A stretch of 64,000 nucleotides of DNA, taken from contig CAVOXI010000002.1 of the NCBI GenBank assembly GCA_963700395.1, positions 62,001-126,000 of the forward strand, written 5' to 3'. Numbering within the stretch: position 1 is the stretch's first letter; the number at the start of each line of letters is the position of its first letter. Below the pieces are notes generated by a model. That model had not been told where the DNA came from. It did no database searches and saw nothing but the letters and a program-made list of their open reading frames with translations. This DNA comes from Prado023 sp963700395. GTDB taxonomy: Bacteria > Actinomycetota > Actinomycetes > S36-B12 > CAIYMF01. Positions 25,187 through 35,335 of this stretch are shown here, in pieces. A program made the position numbers and the translations under genes.

Positions 25187-26810
25187 CGTGGGCCGCCCCG
25201 CGTCCGATCCGGGCCAGCACGACGGCGGGCAGCGCGGCGCCCAGGACGATCAGCGCGGCGTAGGGAGCAGCCGACGAGTAGTCCGAGACCAGCATGAACC
25301 GCCAGAGCATCGTGGCCAGCGTCTCGGTGCCCGTCGGGTGCAGCAGCAGGGTCGCGGGCAGCTCCTTCATGGTGGTGAGGAACACCATCGCCGCCCCCGC
25401 CGCAAGCCCCGGCGCGGCCAGCGGCAGGGTCACCCGGCGCAGGGTCGCCCACCGGTCGAGGCCGAGGCTGCGGGCGACCTCCTCGGAGCGCACCGGGCTG
25501 TGCTCCACGGACGCCCGGACGGCGGCCACGGCCAGGGGCAGGAACAGCACGACGTAGGCCAGGACGAGCAGCGGCGTCTGCTGGTAGATGGGGCGCAGCA
25601 GCCGCACTCCGACGTAGACCATCGCGATCGCGACCACGATCCCGGGCAGCGCGTGCCCGACGTAGGTGGTCCGCTCGAGCAGGGCACTCACACGCCCGGG
25701 GTACCGGGCAGCCAGGACGCCGACCGGGACGGCCAGGGCCAGGCACGCCATCGCCGCCAGGGCGGACACCTCGACCGTGGCCAGCAGCGCCGCACCGAAC
25801 TGGCCGAGATCGGCCTGCGAGCCGAGCCCATCGACGAGCCAGGAGCCGATGACGATCAGGGGGACGCCGACCCCCAGCAGGACCACGGCGCCGAGGAACA
25901 CAGTGGCGGGTGCCCGGGCCCGGCCCAGGTGCACCACCCGGCCGGCACGTGCAACGCCGGACCCGCTGCGGGTGCGCACCCGCCCGCGCATCCGGGCCTC
26001 CGCGGTGACCAGCACCAGGGCCAGCAGCACCAGCAGGATCGACAGGGCCGCGGCGCGGGTGGGGTCGAAGCCCGAGCGGTAGGCCCCGTAGATCACCCAC
26101 GTGAAGACCTCGAAGCGCATCAGCGCCACGGCCCCGAAGTCCGACAGCACGTAGAGCGCGACCAGCAGTGCCCCGGCGGCCACGCTCGTGCGGATCTGCG
26201 GGATCGTGACCCGACGGGCGACCTGCCAGCGCCCCATCCCCAGGCAGGCCGCGACCTCCTCCTGTGCCGGGTCGATGCGCCGCAGTGCGGCCACCGCCGG
26301 GAGGAACGCGTACGGGAAGGTCGTCAGCGTCAGGACCAGGACCGCGCCCGGGAGGCCCGCCAGGCCTGGCGCGATGTCGAGCCACACGAAGGCGCTGATG
26401 TAGCTCGGGATCGCCAGCGGCAGCACCAGCGCGACCTGCCAGGCCCGCGCACCGGGCAGGTCGGTCCGCTCGACCAACCAGGCGGCGGCGACGCCGATCA
26501 GGACGGCCAGGATGGTCACGGCCCCCGCGAGTGCGAGGCTGCGCAGTGCCAGGGACGCTGTTGCCGGGGTCATCAGGACCTCGACGAGCCGGGTCGCCGA
26601 ACCGGTCCGGGCAACCAGGTACCAGATGGGCAGGACGGCCACGATCGCGGCCACCACGGAGGGCACCACCAGCCACCACGGTGCACGGGCACCCCGCGCG
26701 GGACCCCTGGACCACGGCGGGGACACAGGCCCGGCCGACAGTCCGGTTCCGGGCCGCACGAGATCGCCAGGAACCGGAACCGGGTCGCTCACTGTCGGGG
26801 CGGTGGGCAC
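25179..26810 (-). CDS. Iron(III) ABC transporter permease (FbpB-like, duplicated)
   Basis: 543 aa with about twelve transmembrane helices in two homologous halves. Each half carries an EAA loop: AALRRIDPAQEEVAACLGM in the first and AVRASVEHSPVRSEEVARSL in the second. This duplicated architecture is typical of Fe(III) and related importers. GTG at 26810 is chosen because an unusually extended ribosome site (AAGGAGGAAGGAGGG) ends four bases before it, suggesting strong translation. Confidence 0.92.
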   Translation of the reverse strand: MPTAPTVSDPVPVPGDLVRPGTGLSAGPVSPPWSRGPARGARAPWWLVVPSVVAAIVAVLPIWYLVARTGSATRLVEVLMTPATASLALRSLALAGAVTILAVLIGVAAAWLVERTDLPGARAWQVALVLPLAIPSYISAFVWLDIAPGLAGLPGAVLVLTLTTFPYAFLPAVAALRRIDPAQEEVAACLGMGRWQVARRVTIPQIRTSVAAGALLVALYVLSDFGAVALMRFEVFTWVIYGAYRSGFDPTRAAALSILLVLLALVLVTAEARMRGRVRTRSGSGVARAGRVVHLGRARAPATVFLGAVVLLGVGVPLIVIGSWLVDGLGSQADLGQFGAALLATVEVSALAAMACLALAVPVGVLAARYPGRVSALLERTTYVGHALPGIVVAIAMVYVGVRLLRPIYQQTPLLVLAYVVLFLPLAVAAVRASVEHSPVRSEEVARSLGLDRWATLRRVTLPLAAPGLAAGAAMVFLTTMKELPATLLLHPTGTETLATMLWRFMLVSDYSSAAPYAALIVLGAALPAVVLARIGRGAAHDG

Positions 26811-26859
26811 CGAGCCCTCCTTCCTCCTTGAGGGGCCCCTGGCGGGGCCGGCCAACGGC

Positions 26860-27966
26860 CTACTGGGTCAGCAGCCCGGCCCCGGCAAGCAGCGCCTGCG
26901 TCTGCGCGATCGAGTCCAGGTCCGAGAGGTCGATCGACGGCGCCCCGAGGGACTCGAGGGAGGGCAGGCCCTCGGGGGCTGCCACCCCCTCGGTCAGCGG
27001 GTACTCGAAGGTCTGCTGCGCGAAGAACTCCTGGGCCTTCGCGCCAGTCAGGTAGTCGACCAGCGCCAGCGCCTGCTCGCGCTGGTCGCTGGACTCCAGG
27101 ATCCCGACCCCGGCCACGTTGACCAGGCCACCGGGGTCCTCCGGTGCCATGAACTGGTTGCGCGCCGTGACGTTGTCCGCGCCCTTCTCGGCCATCAGCT
27201 CGTGGAGGTAGTAGTGGTTGATCAGGCCGATCTGGACCTCACCGGCGTCCACGGCGTCGCGCACCTGGGAGTTGCCCTCGAAGGCAACCGGCGCCTGCGC
27301 GGCGAACTCCTCGAGCCACGCCCTGGCCCCGTCGTCGCCGCGCAGGACCCGCAGGCCGGTCACGAACGACTGCCAGCTGGCGTTGGTGGGGGCGTAGCCG
27401 ATCCTGCCGTCCGCGAAGTCCCCGGACACGACCTCGTCGATGGTGTCGGGAGCCTCGTCGACCAGCTCGGGGTTGTAGACCACGACCCGTACCCGCCCCG
27501 AGAGCCCCGCCCACGTGGCATCGGAGGCGCGGAAGGCAGCGGGGATCCGGTCGAGGGTCTCCTGCGGCAGGATGGCGAACAACCCCTGCTCGGTCAACGC
27601 GCCGAGCGCGCCGGCGTCCTGGGAGAGGAACACGTCGGCCGGGCTCGCGTCGCCCTCGGTGAGCAGCTGTGCGGAGAGCTCGCCGGAGCCGGCGCTGCGC
27701 ACCTCGACGGGGATGCCGGTGTCGGCGGTGAACTGCTCCAGCAGCGGCCCGACGAGTTCCTCGCTGCGCCCGTTGTACAGGGTCAGTGCGTCCTGCTCCG
27801 CGGCAGCCGCGGAATCGCCGGAGGAGTCCGTGCCGCACGCCGCGAGGAGGGTCAGGCCGGCGGCCGCCACAGCGGTCGCGGCCCATCGGCGCTGGCGCTG
27901 CGGGGTGCTGGAGGGCTCCCTCGAGCCGGGCTGGCCACCGGCGGGTCCGACTGGGTGGATCATCAT
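26860..27966 (-). CDS. Iron(III) ABC transporter substrate-binding lipoprotein (FbpA/FutA-like)
   Basis: 368 aa. Lipobox LLAAC near residue 43 after a basic, Gln-rich N-terminus. Mature protein starts LTLYNGRSEELVGPLLEQF and has the paired Tyr iron ligands in INHYYLHEL near residue 250. Binds free Fe(III) outside the membrane for the permease. First gene of the operon, with the IdeR box about 24 bp upstream. Confidence 0.93.
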   Translation of the reverse strand: MMIHPVGPAGGQPGSREPSSTPQRQRRWAATAVAAAGLTLLAACGTDSSGDSAAAAEQDALTLYNGRSEELVGPLLEQFTADTGIPVEVRSAGSGELSAQLLTEGDASPADVFLSQDAGALGALTEQGLFAILPQETLDRIPAAFRASDATWAGLSGRVRVVVYNPELVDEAPDTIDEVVSGDFADGRIGYAPTNASWQSFVTGLRVLRGDDGARAWLEEFAAQAPVAFEGNSQVRDAVDAGEVQIGLINHYYLHELMAEKGADNVTARNQFMAPEDPGGLVNVAGVGILESSDQREQALALVDYLTGAKAQEFFAQQTFEYPLTEGVAAPEGLPSLESLGAPSIDLSDLDSIAQTQALLAGAGLLTQ

Positions 27967-27989
27967 TGCTCTCCCGGGTCCACGTTTGA

Positions 27990-28008
27990 TTAGGTGTGCC
28001 TAACCTAA
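27990..28008 (-). promoter_or_regulatory. DtxR/IdeR iron box
   Basis: Minus-strand TTAGGTTAGGCACACCTAA matches the DtxR/IdeR consensus TTAGGTTAGSCTAACCTAA at 17 of 19 positions. It sits just upstream of the iron-binding lipoprotein gene, so iron-dependent repression is expected. The divergent acyltransferase gene starts 136 bp away and may or may not be affected. Confidence 0.85.
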
Positions 28009-28143
28009 ACGACGACCCGCATCATGTTCAAATGCCCTGCCACCGCCATCCCACCCATGACCGGGGCGAGGGACTCGACCTGCGACCGGACCCACCTCCG
28101 CACTAGCCTCGGCCCATCCGCGCCCTCGTCGATAGGAGCTGTC

Positions 28144-29958
28144 GTGAACGACGTCCTGGGTTCCGCTGAGTTCGGCGCGATCCTGCAGAGGCTCGCCGAC
28201 GAGTCCGGGAAGCCCGTGGCCGCGCTGCGCGAGGAGGCCGAGGCCGACCTGAAGGAGATGGCGGTGCGCCCCGGCAAGTGGAGCGAGGCGGTGTGGGACG
28301 TGTTCTGCGGATGGCTCTCCCGGGCCTACCGCGTGGACTACCGCCCCGCCGAGGTCGAGCGCCTGCGCGAGCTGAACAGGTCGGCATCGCTGGTGTTCCT
28401 GCCCAACCACCGCTCCTACCTGGATCCGATGATCCTGCGCTCGGCCCTGTCCCAGCACGGGTTCGGACCCAACAACGTGCTGGGCGGGGCCAATCTCGCG
28501 ATCTGGCCGTTCTCCGAGATCGGCCAGCGCAACGGCATCGTCTTCATCCGCCGCGAGTTCCGCGACGACCACGTGTACCGGGCGACCCTGCGCACCTACC
28601 TGTCGCACCTGATCGAGGAGCGCAGGAACCTCGAGTGGTACATCGAGGGTGGGCGCACCCGCACCGGGAAGCTGCGCCCACCACGCCTGGGCATCCTCAG
28701 CTACGTCATGGACGCCTACGGCGAGCACCCTGAGCGCGACGTGCTGATCATCCCCACCTCGATCATCTACGACCAGCAGCACGAGGTCGGTGCGATCTCC
28801 GCCGAGGAGATGGGCGGCACCAAGAAGCCGGAGAGCATCAAGTGGATGTACCAGTTCGCCACCTCCCAGTCCCGTCGCCTGGGCCGTGCCTACCTGCGGT
28901 TCGGGGAGCCGCTGTCACTCGGCGACGCCGTGGCCCTCACCGCCGACGAGCAGGGGAACCTGCGCCCGCGCCTCGCCGTGCAGAAGGTGGCGTTCGAGAA
29001 TGCCAACCGCATCAACCTCGCCACGCCGATCACCCCCGGCGCCCTGATCACGTTCGCCCTGCTCGACAACGGGGATCGGTCGATCACCGTCGAGGAGGGT
29101 CGCCAGATCCTCGAGCCCCTCGTCACCTACATCCAGCGCCGCCAGCTCCCCATGACGGAGTGGCCGGACCTCAGCGAGTTCGGCCGGATGCGCGAGGTCC
29201 TCGACCGGCTCGTCAGCGAGGGCGTCATCACGGTGTACCGCGGGGGCACCGAGCCGGTCTACGCGATCAGCCCCGGCAAGCAGCACGAGGCCGCCTTCTA
29301 CCGCAACACGATCATCCACTTCTTCCTGGTCCGTGCCATCACCGAGCTCGCAGCGCTGCAGGCCGCCGAGAGCGAGGCCCCCGACATCACCGACGCGACG
29401 TGGCAGAACGCCCGCCGGCTCAAGGAGCTCCTCCGCTACGAGTTCTTCTTCGCCGGCACCAGGCAGTTCGCCGACCAGGTCGCCGCCGAGACCACCTTCC
29501 TGATCCCCGGATGGCAGGAGCACACCTTCAGCCCCGAGCAGGTCCGCGCGGAGATGGCGGGGCTCGACATGCTCGTGGCCCACCGGGTGATCGGGCCGTT
29601 CCTCGAGGCCTACAGCGTGCTGGCCGACGAGCTCGCCCTGCTCGGCGACGAGGCCGCCGACGACAAGAAGCTCGTGCAGACGACCCTCGGTGTCGCGCAG
29701 CAGCGCTGGCTGCAGCGGCAGCTGACGACCCCGGAGTCCGTCTCCGCTGACTACTTCCGCAACGCCATCCAGCTGATGGACAAGCTGGGTCTCATGAGCT
29801 CGCAGGAGCCGGACCTCGCGCAGCGCCGCCGGGAGCTGGCCGATGAGCTGCACCAGATCACCCGCCGGCTGGACACGCTGCGCCACATCGCGCAGGCCTC
29901 CGGGCAACCGGTGCTGACCGAGCGCACTGCACGCCCCCAAGGAGGGTCGCATGGCTGA
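28144..29958 (+). CDS. plsB: Glycerol-3-phosphate 1-O-acyltransferase (PlsB-like)
   Basis: 604 aa. Acyltransferase block I is NHRSYLDP (His-x4-Asp) near residue 98, block III EGGRTRTGKLRPP, and block IV IIPTSIIYD. The long C-terminal region is typical of PlsB rather than PlsC. Acylates sn-1 of glycerol-3-phosphate in phospholipid and triacylglycerol synthesis. GTG at 28144 is preceded by AGGAG. It overlaps the next gene by 8 bp, the same order as M. tuberculosis Rv2482c-Rv2483c (plsB2-plsC). Confidence 0.92.
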   Translation: MNDVLGSAEFGAILQRLADESGKPVAALREEAEADLKEMAVRPGKWSEAVWDVFCGWLSRAYRVDYRPAEVERLRELNRSASLVFLPNHRSYLDPMILRSALSQHGFGPNNVLGGANLAIWPFSEIGQRNGIVFIRREFRDDHVYRATLRTYLSHLIEERRNLEWYIEGGRTRTGKLRPPRLGILSYVMDAYGEHPERDVLIIPTSIIYDQQHEVGAISAEEMGGTKKPESIKWMYQFATSQSRRLGRAYLRFGEPLSLGDAVALTADEQGNLRPRLAVQKVAFENANRINLATPITPGALITFALLDNGDRSITVEEGRQILEPLVTYIQRRQLPMTEWPDLSEFGRMREVLDRLVSEGVITVYRGGTEPVYAISPGKQHEAAFYRNTIIHFFLVRAITELAALQAAESEAPDITDATWQNARRLKELLRYEFFFAGTRQFADQVAAETTFLIPGWQEHTFSPEQVRAEMAGLDMLVAHRVIGPFLEAYSVLADELALLGDEAADDKKLVQTTLGVAQQRWLQRQLTTPESVSADYFRNAIQLMDKLGLMSSQEPDLAQRRRELADELHQITRRLDTLRHIAQASGQPVLTERTARPQGGSHG

Positions 29959-31387
29959 CATCGAGTGGCTGGTCGAGCAGATCGACAACGCCCCCGAGGG
30001 CCCGCACGTCGGCGCCTTCTTCGACTTCGACGGCACCCTGATCGCGGGGTACTCGGCAGCCGCGTTCTTCACCTACCGCCTCAAGAAGCGCCAGATCTCC
30101 ACCAGGGAGCTCATGCGCACCATCGCCGAGAGCGTGAACGTGGAGCGCCGGGGCCATGACGTCACCGAGCTGATGAACCTCGGTGTCCAGGGCCAGGCCG
30201 GACGTGACGCGAACGAGGCGGAGGGCTGGGCGCGCACGGTCTTCGCCAGGGAGATCGCCGAGATGATCTACCCGGACTCGCGCACCCTCATCGAGGCGCA
30301 CCTGCGCCGGCACCACACCGTGGTGATCGCCTCGTCGGCCACCCGCGCCCAGGTCCAGGCGACCGCGGAGGACCTGGGCATCGACCACATCATCTGCACC
30401 GAGATGGAGGTCGACGACCTGGGGTGCTACACCGGCGCCCTGGCCAGCCCGATCCGCTGGGGCGAGGGGAAGTCCGACGCCGTCGAGGCCTTCGCCGAGG
30501 AGTTCGAGCTCGACCTCGACGAGTCGTTCGGGTACTCAAACGGCAGCGAGGACCTGCCCTTCCTGGAGACCGTGGGCCGTCCGTGCGCCCTGAACCCCGA
30601 CGAGGGCCTCGTGGGGATCGCCGGAGAGCGCGGGTGGCCGATCGCCCGGCTCGTGGAACCACGCTCGACCAACCCCGTGGACATGGTGCGCAGCGCCGCC
30701 GCGATCGGCGTGTTCGCCGGCAGCGTCGGTGCTGCCGCGGCGCTGGCGGTGCTCAACCGCAGCCGCTCGATGGGGGCCAACGTTGCTGCCAGCGTGGGCT
30801 CCGACCTCGGGCTCGCGACTGCGGGCGTCAGGTTGCGGGTCACTGGCGAGGAGAACATCTGGGCCGCTCGCCCGGCAGTATTCCTGTTCAACCACCAGAG
30901 CCAGCTCGACGTGTTCGTGCTCGGGTCACTGCTGCGCAAGGACTTCACCGGCGTGGCGAAGAAGTCCCTGGAGCGCGACCCGTTCTTCGGTCCCGTGGGG
31001 TTCCTGGCCGACGTGGCCTACATCGACAGGACGGACAGCGCCAAGGCCCGCCAGGGCCTCGAGCCCGCTGTCGAGGCGTTGAAGGGCGGCAGGTCGATCG
31101 CGATCGCCCCCGAGGGGACCCGCTCCCCCACCCCGCGGCTCCTGCCCTTCAAGAAGGGCCCGTTCCACATGGCCATGCAGGCCGGCGTCCCGGTCGTGCC
31201 GATCGTCATGCGCAACTGCGGGGAGATCATGGCCGCGCACTCCATGGCCATCCACAGCGGGACCGTGGACGTCGCGGTGCTCCCTCCCGTGCCGACGGAC
31301 GACTGGACCCTGGGCAACCTGAACGCCAATGTCGCCCGGGTACGCCAGATGTACCTCGACACCCTCGCCGACTGGCCCACCGAGTAG
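29951..31387 (+). CDS. HAD-IB phosphatase fused to 1-acylglycerol-3-phosphate acyltransferase
   Basis: 478 aa bifunctional architecture. Residues 15-230 are an HAD-IB (SerB-like) domain (FFDFDGTLIAGYS, ASSATRAQV, GYSNGSEDLPFL). A hydrophobic hinge follows (AAAIGVFAGSVGAAAALAVL), then a PlsC domain with NHQSQLDVF (HX4D) and EGTRSPTPRLLPFKKG. It makes phosphatidic acid and may also dephosphorylate a lipid intermediate. Partner of the overlapping PlsB. Confidence 0.92.
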   Translation: MADIEWLVEQIDNAPEGPHVGAFFDFDGTLIAGYSAAAFFTYRLKKRQISTRELMRTIAESVNVERRGHDVTELMNLGVQGQAGRDANEAEGWARTVFAREIAEMIYPDSRTLIEAHLRRHHTVVIASSATRAQVQATAEDLGIDHIICTEMEVDDLGCYTGALASPIRWGEGKSDAVEAFAEEFELDLDESFGYSNGSEDLPFLETVGRPCALNPDEGLVGIAGERGWPIARLVEPRSTNPVDMVRSAAAIGVFAGSVGAAAALAVLNRSRSMGANVAASVGSDLGLATAGVRLRVTGEENIWAARPAVFLFNHQSQLDVFVLGSLLRKDFTGVAKKSLERDPFFGPVGFLADVAYIDRTDSAKARQGLEPAVEALKGGRSIAIAPEGTRSPTPRLLPFKKGPFHMAMQAGVPVVPIVMRNCGEIMAAHSMAIHSGTVDVAVLPPVPTDDWTLGNLNANVARVRQMYLDTLADWPTE

Positions 31388-31423
31388 ACGAGGGGTCGGG
31401 GTACTGCGTCCCGGACCCCCCGG

Positions 31424-33077
31424 TCAGGCCCGGGGCAGCATGTGCATCGCCTTGAACGAGTGGGTCATCAGGGCGGCGAACATCTCGTGGCCCATGGAGC
31501 CGGGCGGGTGGATCCCGTGCAGGCGCTGGATCACGATCGACTGCGGCTCGGTGAACCGCAGGATGCCGTACTTGCCGTTGCGCCGGCCCATGCCTGAGGC
31601 CTTCATCCCGCCCTGGAGCAGGTCCGGGCTGCCCCACGTGGCCACGATCCCGTCGTTGATCTCGAGGCTGCCCACGGTGATGCGCTCGGCCAGGCGCAGG
31701 CCGGCGCGGGTGTCGCGCGTCCAGAGGACGGCGTGCAGGCCGTACTCGGTGTCGTTGGCCATCTCCACGGCCTCATCGGGGGTGTCGAACTGGTAGAGCG
31801 CGACGACCGGTCCGAACGTCTCCCCCGCGCAGAGCTCCATGTCCGGGGTCACGTCCTCCAGCACCGTCGGCGCGTAGAAGGTGGGGCCGATGTCGGGCCG
31901 CGGGCGCCCACCCGTCAGGACCGTGGCGCCCTTGGCGACCGCGTCGTCCACCTGGGCCGAGACGCTGGCCAACTGCGCCTCGTCGATCAGGCAGCCCATC
32001 TCGAAGTCGAAGTTCAACCCGGCACCCATGCGGATCCGCTCCACCCGAGCCACGAGCTTGGTGCGGAATGCGTCGTGGATCGACCTGTGGACCAGGATCC
32101 GTTCGGGGCCGACGCACGTCTGCCCGGCGTTGATGAAGCAGGCCCGGATGACTGCCTCCACAGCGCGGTCGATGTCCGCGTCCGCCAGGACGATGAACGG
32201 GTTCTTGCCCCCGAGCTCCAGGGCCGTGTAGATCAGCCGCGGTCCGGTCCGGGCTGCGACCGCGCGCCCTGCTGCCGTCGAGCCGGTGAAGGCCACGGCG
32301 TCGGCGCGGTCGACGATCGCAGTACCGATCGTCCGGCCCGGCCCCAGGACGATCTGCCACAGGTCCTCGGGCAGTCCGGCCTCGACGGCCAGGTCACGGA
32401 CCCACAGCGCAGAGAGCGCCGCCTGGACGTCGGGACGATGCACGACAGCGTTGCCCCCGACGAGCGCGGAGAATCCGTCCGACGCAGCGAAGACCGCTGG
32501 GTAGTTCCAGGCCGTGACCGAGCCCGACGATCCCCCGGGGATGGCGCACCTCGTAGGCCTTCGTCACGAGGGGGACCACACCCTTGCGCGCATGGCGGCC
32601 CAGCACCTTCGGCGCCGTGCGTGAGCTGTAGCGCGCGTACACGGCAACCGCCCCCGCTTCGGCGAAGGCGTCGTAGCGCGCCTTGCCCGCCTCGAGCTGC
32701 AGGAGGTCCATGAGCTCGTCCTGACGGTCCAGCGCCGCGTGATGGATGCGGCCGATGATCCGGGCCCGCTCGGCCACGGGTGTGCTGGCCCAGAGCTTCT
32801 GGGCAGCGCCCGCACGGGCGAACGCCTCCTCGACGTCGGACTCGGTGGAGATGGGGTAGGTGATGAGCTCCTCACCGGTGAAGGGCGCCCGCGTGGTCTC
32901 GGTCTGGTCCCCGGTGGCCAGCACGCAGGAGAGCAGCCGCGCGATCAGGGCCGTGGGGATGTGCTCGCGCAGGCTCAGGACCGGCGCGGGCGCCTGCTGC
33001 TCGCTGCCGGGATCGCCCACGGGGCGGACCTTCACGGGTGGGATGCCGTTCGGACCGGGAATCGATGTGGTGGCCAT
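31424..33077 (-). CDS. Aldehyde dehydrogenase family protein (succinate-semialdehyde type), frameshifted
   Basis: NAD(P)-dependent oxidation of an aldehyde to an acid. N-terminal frame runs from ATG 33077 through VRHPRGIVGL. The remaining frame starts VTAWNYPAVFAASDGFSAL and ends at 31424. Removing one G near 32520 restores GIVGLVTAWNYP exactly. The oxidising Glu is in ELGGKNP and the catalytic Cys in GQTCVGPE, so both are intact. The C-terminal tail (about 25 residues after IQRLHGIHPPGS) resembles the succinate-semialdehyde dehydrogenases of mycobacteria (GabD2). Likely intact in the real genome. Confidence 0.85.
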
Positions 33078-33154
33078 TCCTTCACGTTACGCCCCCGGAT
33101 CACCGATGCTCCTCCCGGCCGCCACCCCCGCGACGATGCACACCAGCGACGGCC

Positions 33155-33185
33155 GGGGGCGTCGCTCGAGCAGGTCGACGCCCCC
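33155..33185 (-). terminator. Hairpin terminator after the M28 peptidase
   Basis: GGGGGCGTCG (33155-33164), 11-base loop, CGACGCCCCC (33176-33185). It lies 16 bases past the peptidase stop. Strong G+C stem, no T-tract. Confidence 0.55.
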
Positions 33186-33200
33186 AGCCGTTGCCGCTGA

Positions 33201-34697
33201 CTAGGAGTTCACAACCTCGTCCCGCGGGGGCGTGAAGTTCCCCTTCCCGCGTTGGCCGTTGATTGCCAGCGTGCTCATCGCGTACTGGAGGACGGCATAG
33301 GCCACCCCGTCGGAGTTGACCTGGAGGGCGTGGTCGTTGTTGTTGGCGAAGGTGTCGCACGCCTCGTGGTAGCAGGGGTCGTACGGGATCCCTGCCGTCC
33401 CCCCGAACACTGCGGCCTCCTGCCGCCGTCTTGATGCCCTCCGCGCCGGTGAAGAGGCCACCGGATGGGATCCCTGTCGGCGATGAACGGCCCGTAGTCG
33501 GAACGGCCCGAGAAGTCCGTGCCCTTGAACGGCTCGCCGGCCAGGGTGAAGTACCGCTCGAACGTCTTCTCGATCTGGGCCGATCCGGCGGGGCCCGGCG
33601 CCTGCGCCGACTCCGTCGGAGTCATCCCCGTCATAGATGAAGAACACGTGGTTCGGGGAGCCGATCATGTCGAAGTTCAGGTACAGCGACACCTTGGCAC
33701 GTTCTGCTGCGGACAGGTTGTTGACGTAGTACGTGGACCCGACGAGGTTCGCCTCCTCCGCGCCCCACCAGGCGAACCGGACCTTGTTGCGCGGCTTCAC
33801 CTTGGCCATCTGCTCGGCCACCTCGATGAGCGCGGCACTGCCTGAGCCGTTGTCGTTGATCCCGGGCCCAGCGTTCACCGAGTCCAGGTGCGCCCCCGCC
33901 ATGACCACGTTGCCGGGGTCTCCGCCGGGGGTCTCCGCCAGCACGTTGGACGTGGTGGCGATCCCGCGGAACGTGTCGGTCTTCAGCCGCAGGACGAGGC
34001 CCGGGGTGCTGGCCAGCTGCTGGCCAAGGGCCTGTGTGACACGACGTGACGCCGATGTTCAACGTGAAGTCGTTCCCCAGCGTCCCATTGAGCGTCGCCC
34101 GCGATGTTGTTGTAGATCACCACACCCGCCGCGCCCGCGTTGCATGCGTTGGTCGCCTTGATCGCGAAGGTGCACGCCCCGCGGCTGATCAGCGCGATGG
34201 TGCCTGCGGGGAAGCCGGCGAAGTCGGCCGCCTCGCATCCCGGAGTGGCATCCGCCGGCGGCGCCGGCAGCGCCGTGACCGGCGCAGTCACGTCAACGGA
34301 CCCCGAGTAGCTCATGATGGTGTTCGCCAGCGGGCCGACAGGAGCCGGAGCCACCTGCTCGAGCACCGATGGGCTCAAGGAGATGAACGTCTGGAACTGG
34401 AACTCCTGCTGCGTCACGTTGTAGCCGGCTGCCTCCAGCCGCTGCACCACGTAGTCGGCCGATGCGTCATAGCCCGGGGCTGCCCGACACGCGCGTGCCG
34501 TTGTTGGCGTCCGCGATCGCCTGGAACGCCGCCTGGTGCTCGCGGACGCCCTCGAGGGTGACGCACTCGAGCAGCTTGTCGAACGTGTTGTTCACCCGGG
34601 AGTCGCACCTCGCGGGTTCCGCACTCGCGATGCTGGGCAGTCCTGCAACAGCAAGCGCTGCCGCGCTGCCGACGGCAACCATCCGCCATCCAGTCAT
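33201..34697 (-). pseudogene. Secreted M28 family aminopeptidase with PA domain, multiple frameshifts
   Basis: Signal peptide (VAVGSAAALAVAGLPSIASA), then the M28 peptidase with an inserted PA domain (GTIALISRGACTFAIKATNA). Zinc-site motifs are all present but spread over frames: GAHLDSVNAGPGINDNGSGS, WGAEEANLVGS, NFDMIG, and YHEACDT. Frame changes occur near 34465, 34107, 34042, 33595, 33465 and 33425. Stitched together, the protein resembles Streptomyces griseus aminopeptidase-type enzymes along its full length. Either a recently dead gene or, more likely given the rest of the window, a poorly resolved stretch of sequence. Confidence 0.8.
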
Positions 34698-34806
34698 GTA
34701 AGCCTCTCCTCGCCTCGAGTGCTTCGCGACACTAGACCCGGGCGAGGAGTCCTAGCAATGAGTCGCGTCGAGGCGGCCCGACAGGTGGAGGCTGCGCCGG
34801 ACGCAC

Positions 34807-35271
34807 TCAGGCGATGGGCTGGTACAGCTCCGTGACCAGATCCTCGTCCGGGACCATCCCCGGCATGTTGGCGTACACCTCGAAGCAGGGCCGCGACCAG
34901 TCCGGACGCTGCCCGTCGGCGGGAACAGCGGCCATGAACTCCTGCCACGCCGCAGCCAGGCCGGCATAGCTGCCCCGGTGCGTCGCCACTGCGTAGCGCC
35001 CGCCAGCCAGCGCGATGGCCTCGACCTCCCCGGAGGAGTCCAGGGCGGCATCGGAGGAGATGGGCACGGCGGCGTAGCTGCGGAGCTCGTCGGGGGCGGT
35101 GCGCTGGGGGTCGTCCAGGTAGAGCGCCAGCGGCTCACCGGTGACGAGCCCGGAGTTGGCCTGCGCCCAGGCCCCCACGCGGGCGAAGGCCGCCCCGATG
35201 CCATCGAAGGGCCCCACGTGCAGCACAGCCGCGGCCTGCCGCTCAGGGATGTCGACCAGTGTGATCTCCAT
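34807..35271 (-). CDS. GyrI-like / effector-binding domain protein
   Basis: 154 aa stand-alone GyrI-like (AraC effector-binding) domain. It opens MEITLVDIPERQAAAVLHVG, has the acidic pocket region YAVATHRGSYAGLAAAWQEF, and ends with the conserved CFEVYANMPGMVPDEDLVTELYQPI. Such proteins bind hydrophobic small molecules or sequester gyrase inhibitors; some hydrolyse cyclopropanoids. ATG at 35271 matches the usual start. Confidence 0.85.
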   Translation of the reverse strand: MEITLVDIPERQAAAVLHVGPFDGIGAAFARVGAWAQANSGLVTGEPLALYLDDPQRTAPDELRSYAAVPISSDAALDSSGEVEAIALAGGRYAVATHRGSYAGLAAAWQEFMAAVPADGQRPDWSRPCFEVYANMPGMVPDEDLVTELYQPIA

Positions 35272-35335
35272 GCCTTCGAGTCTGGCACCGGGCTCCCGGG
35301 GCACGCCACCGGAGGGCTCCCCGCCAGGGGAGGGG

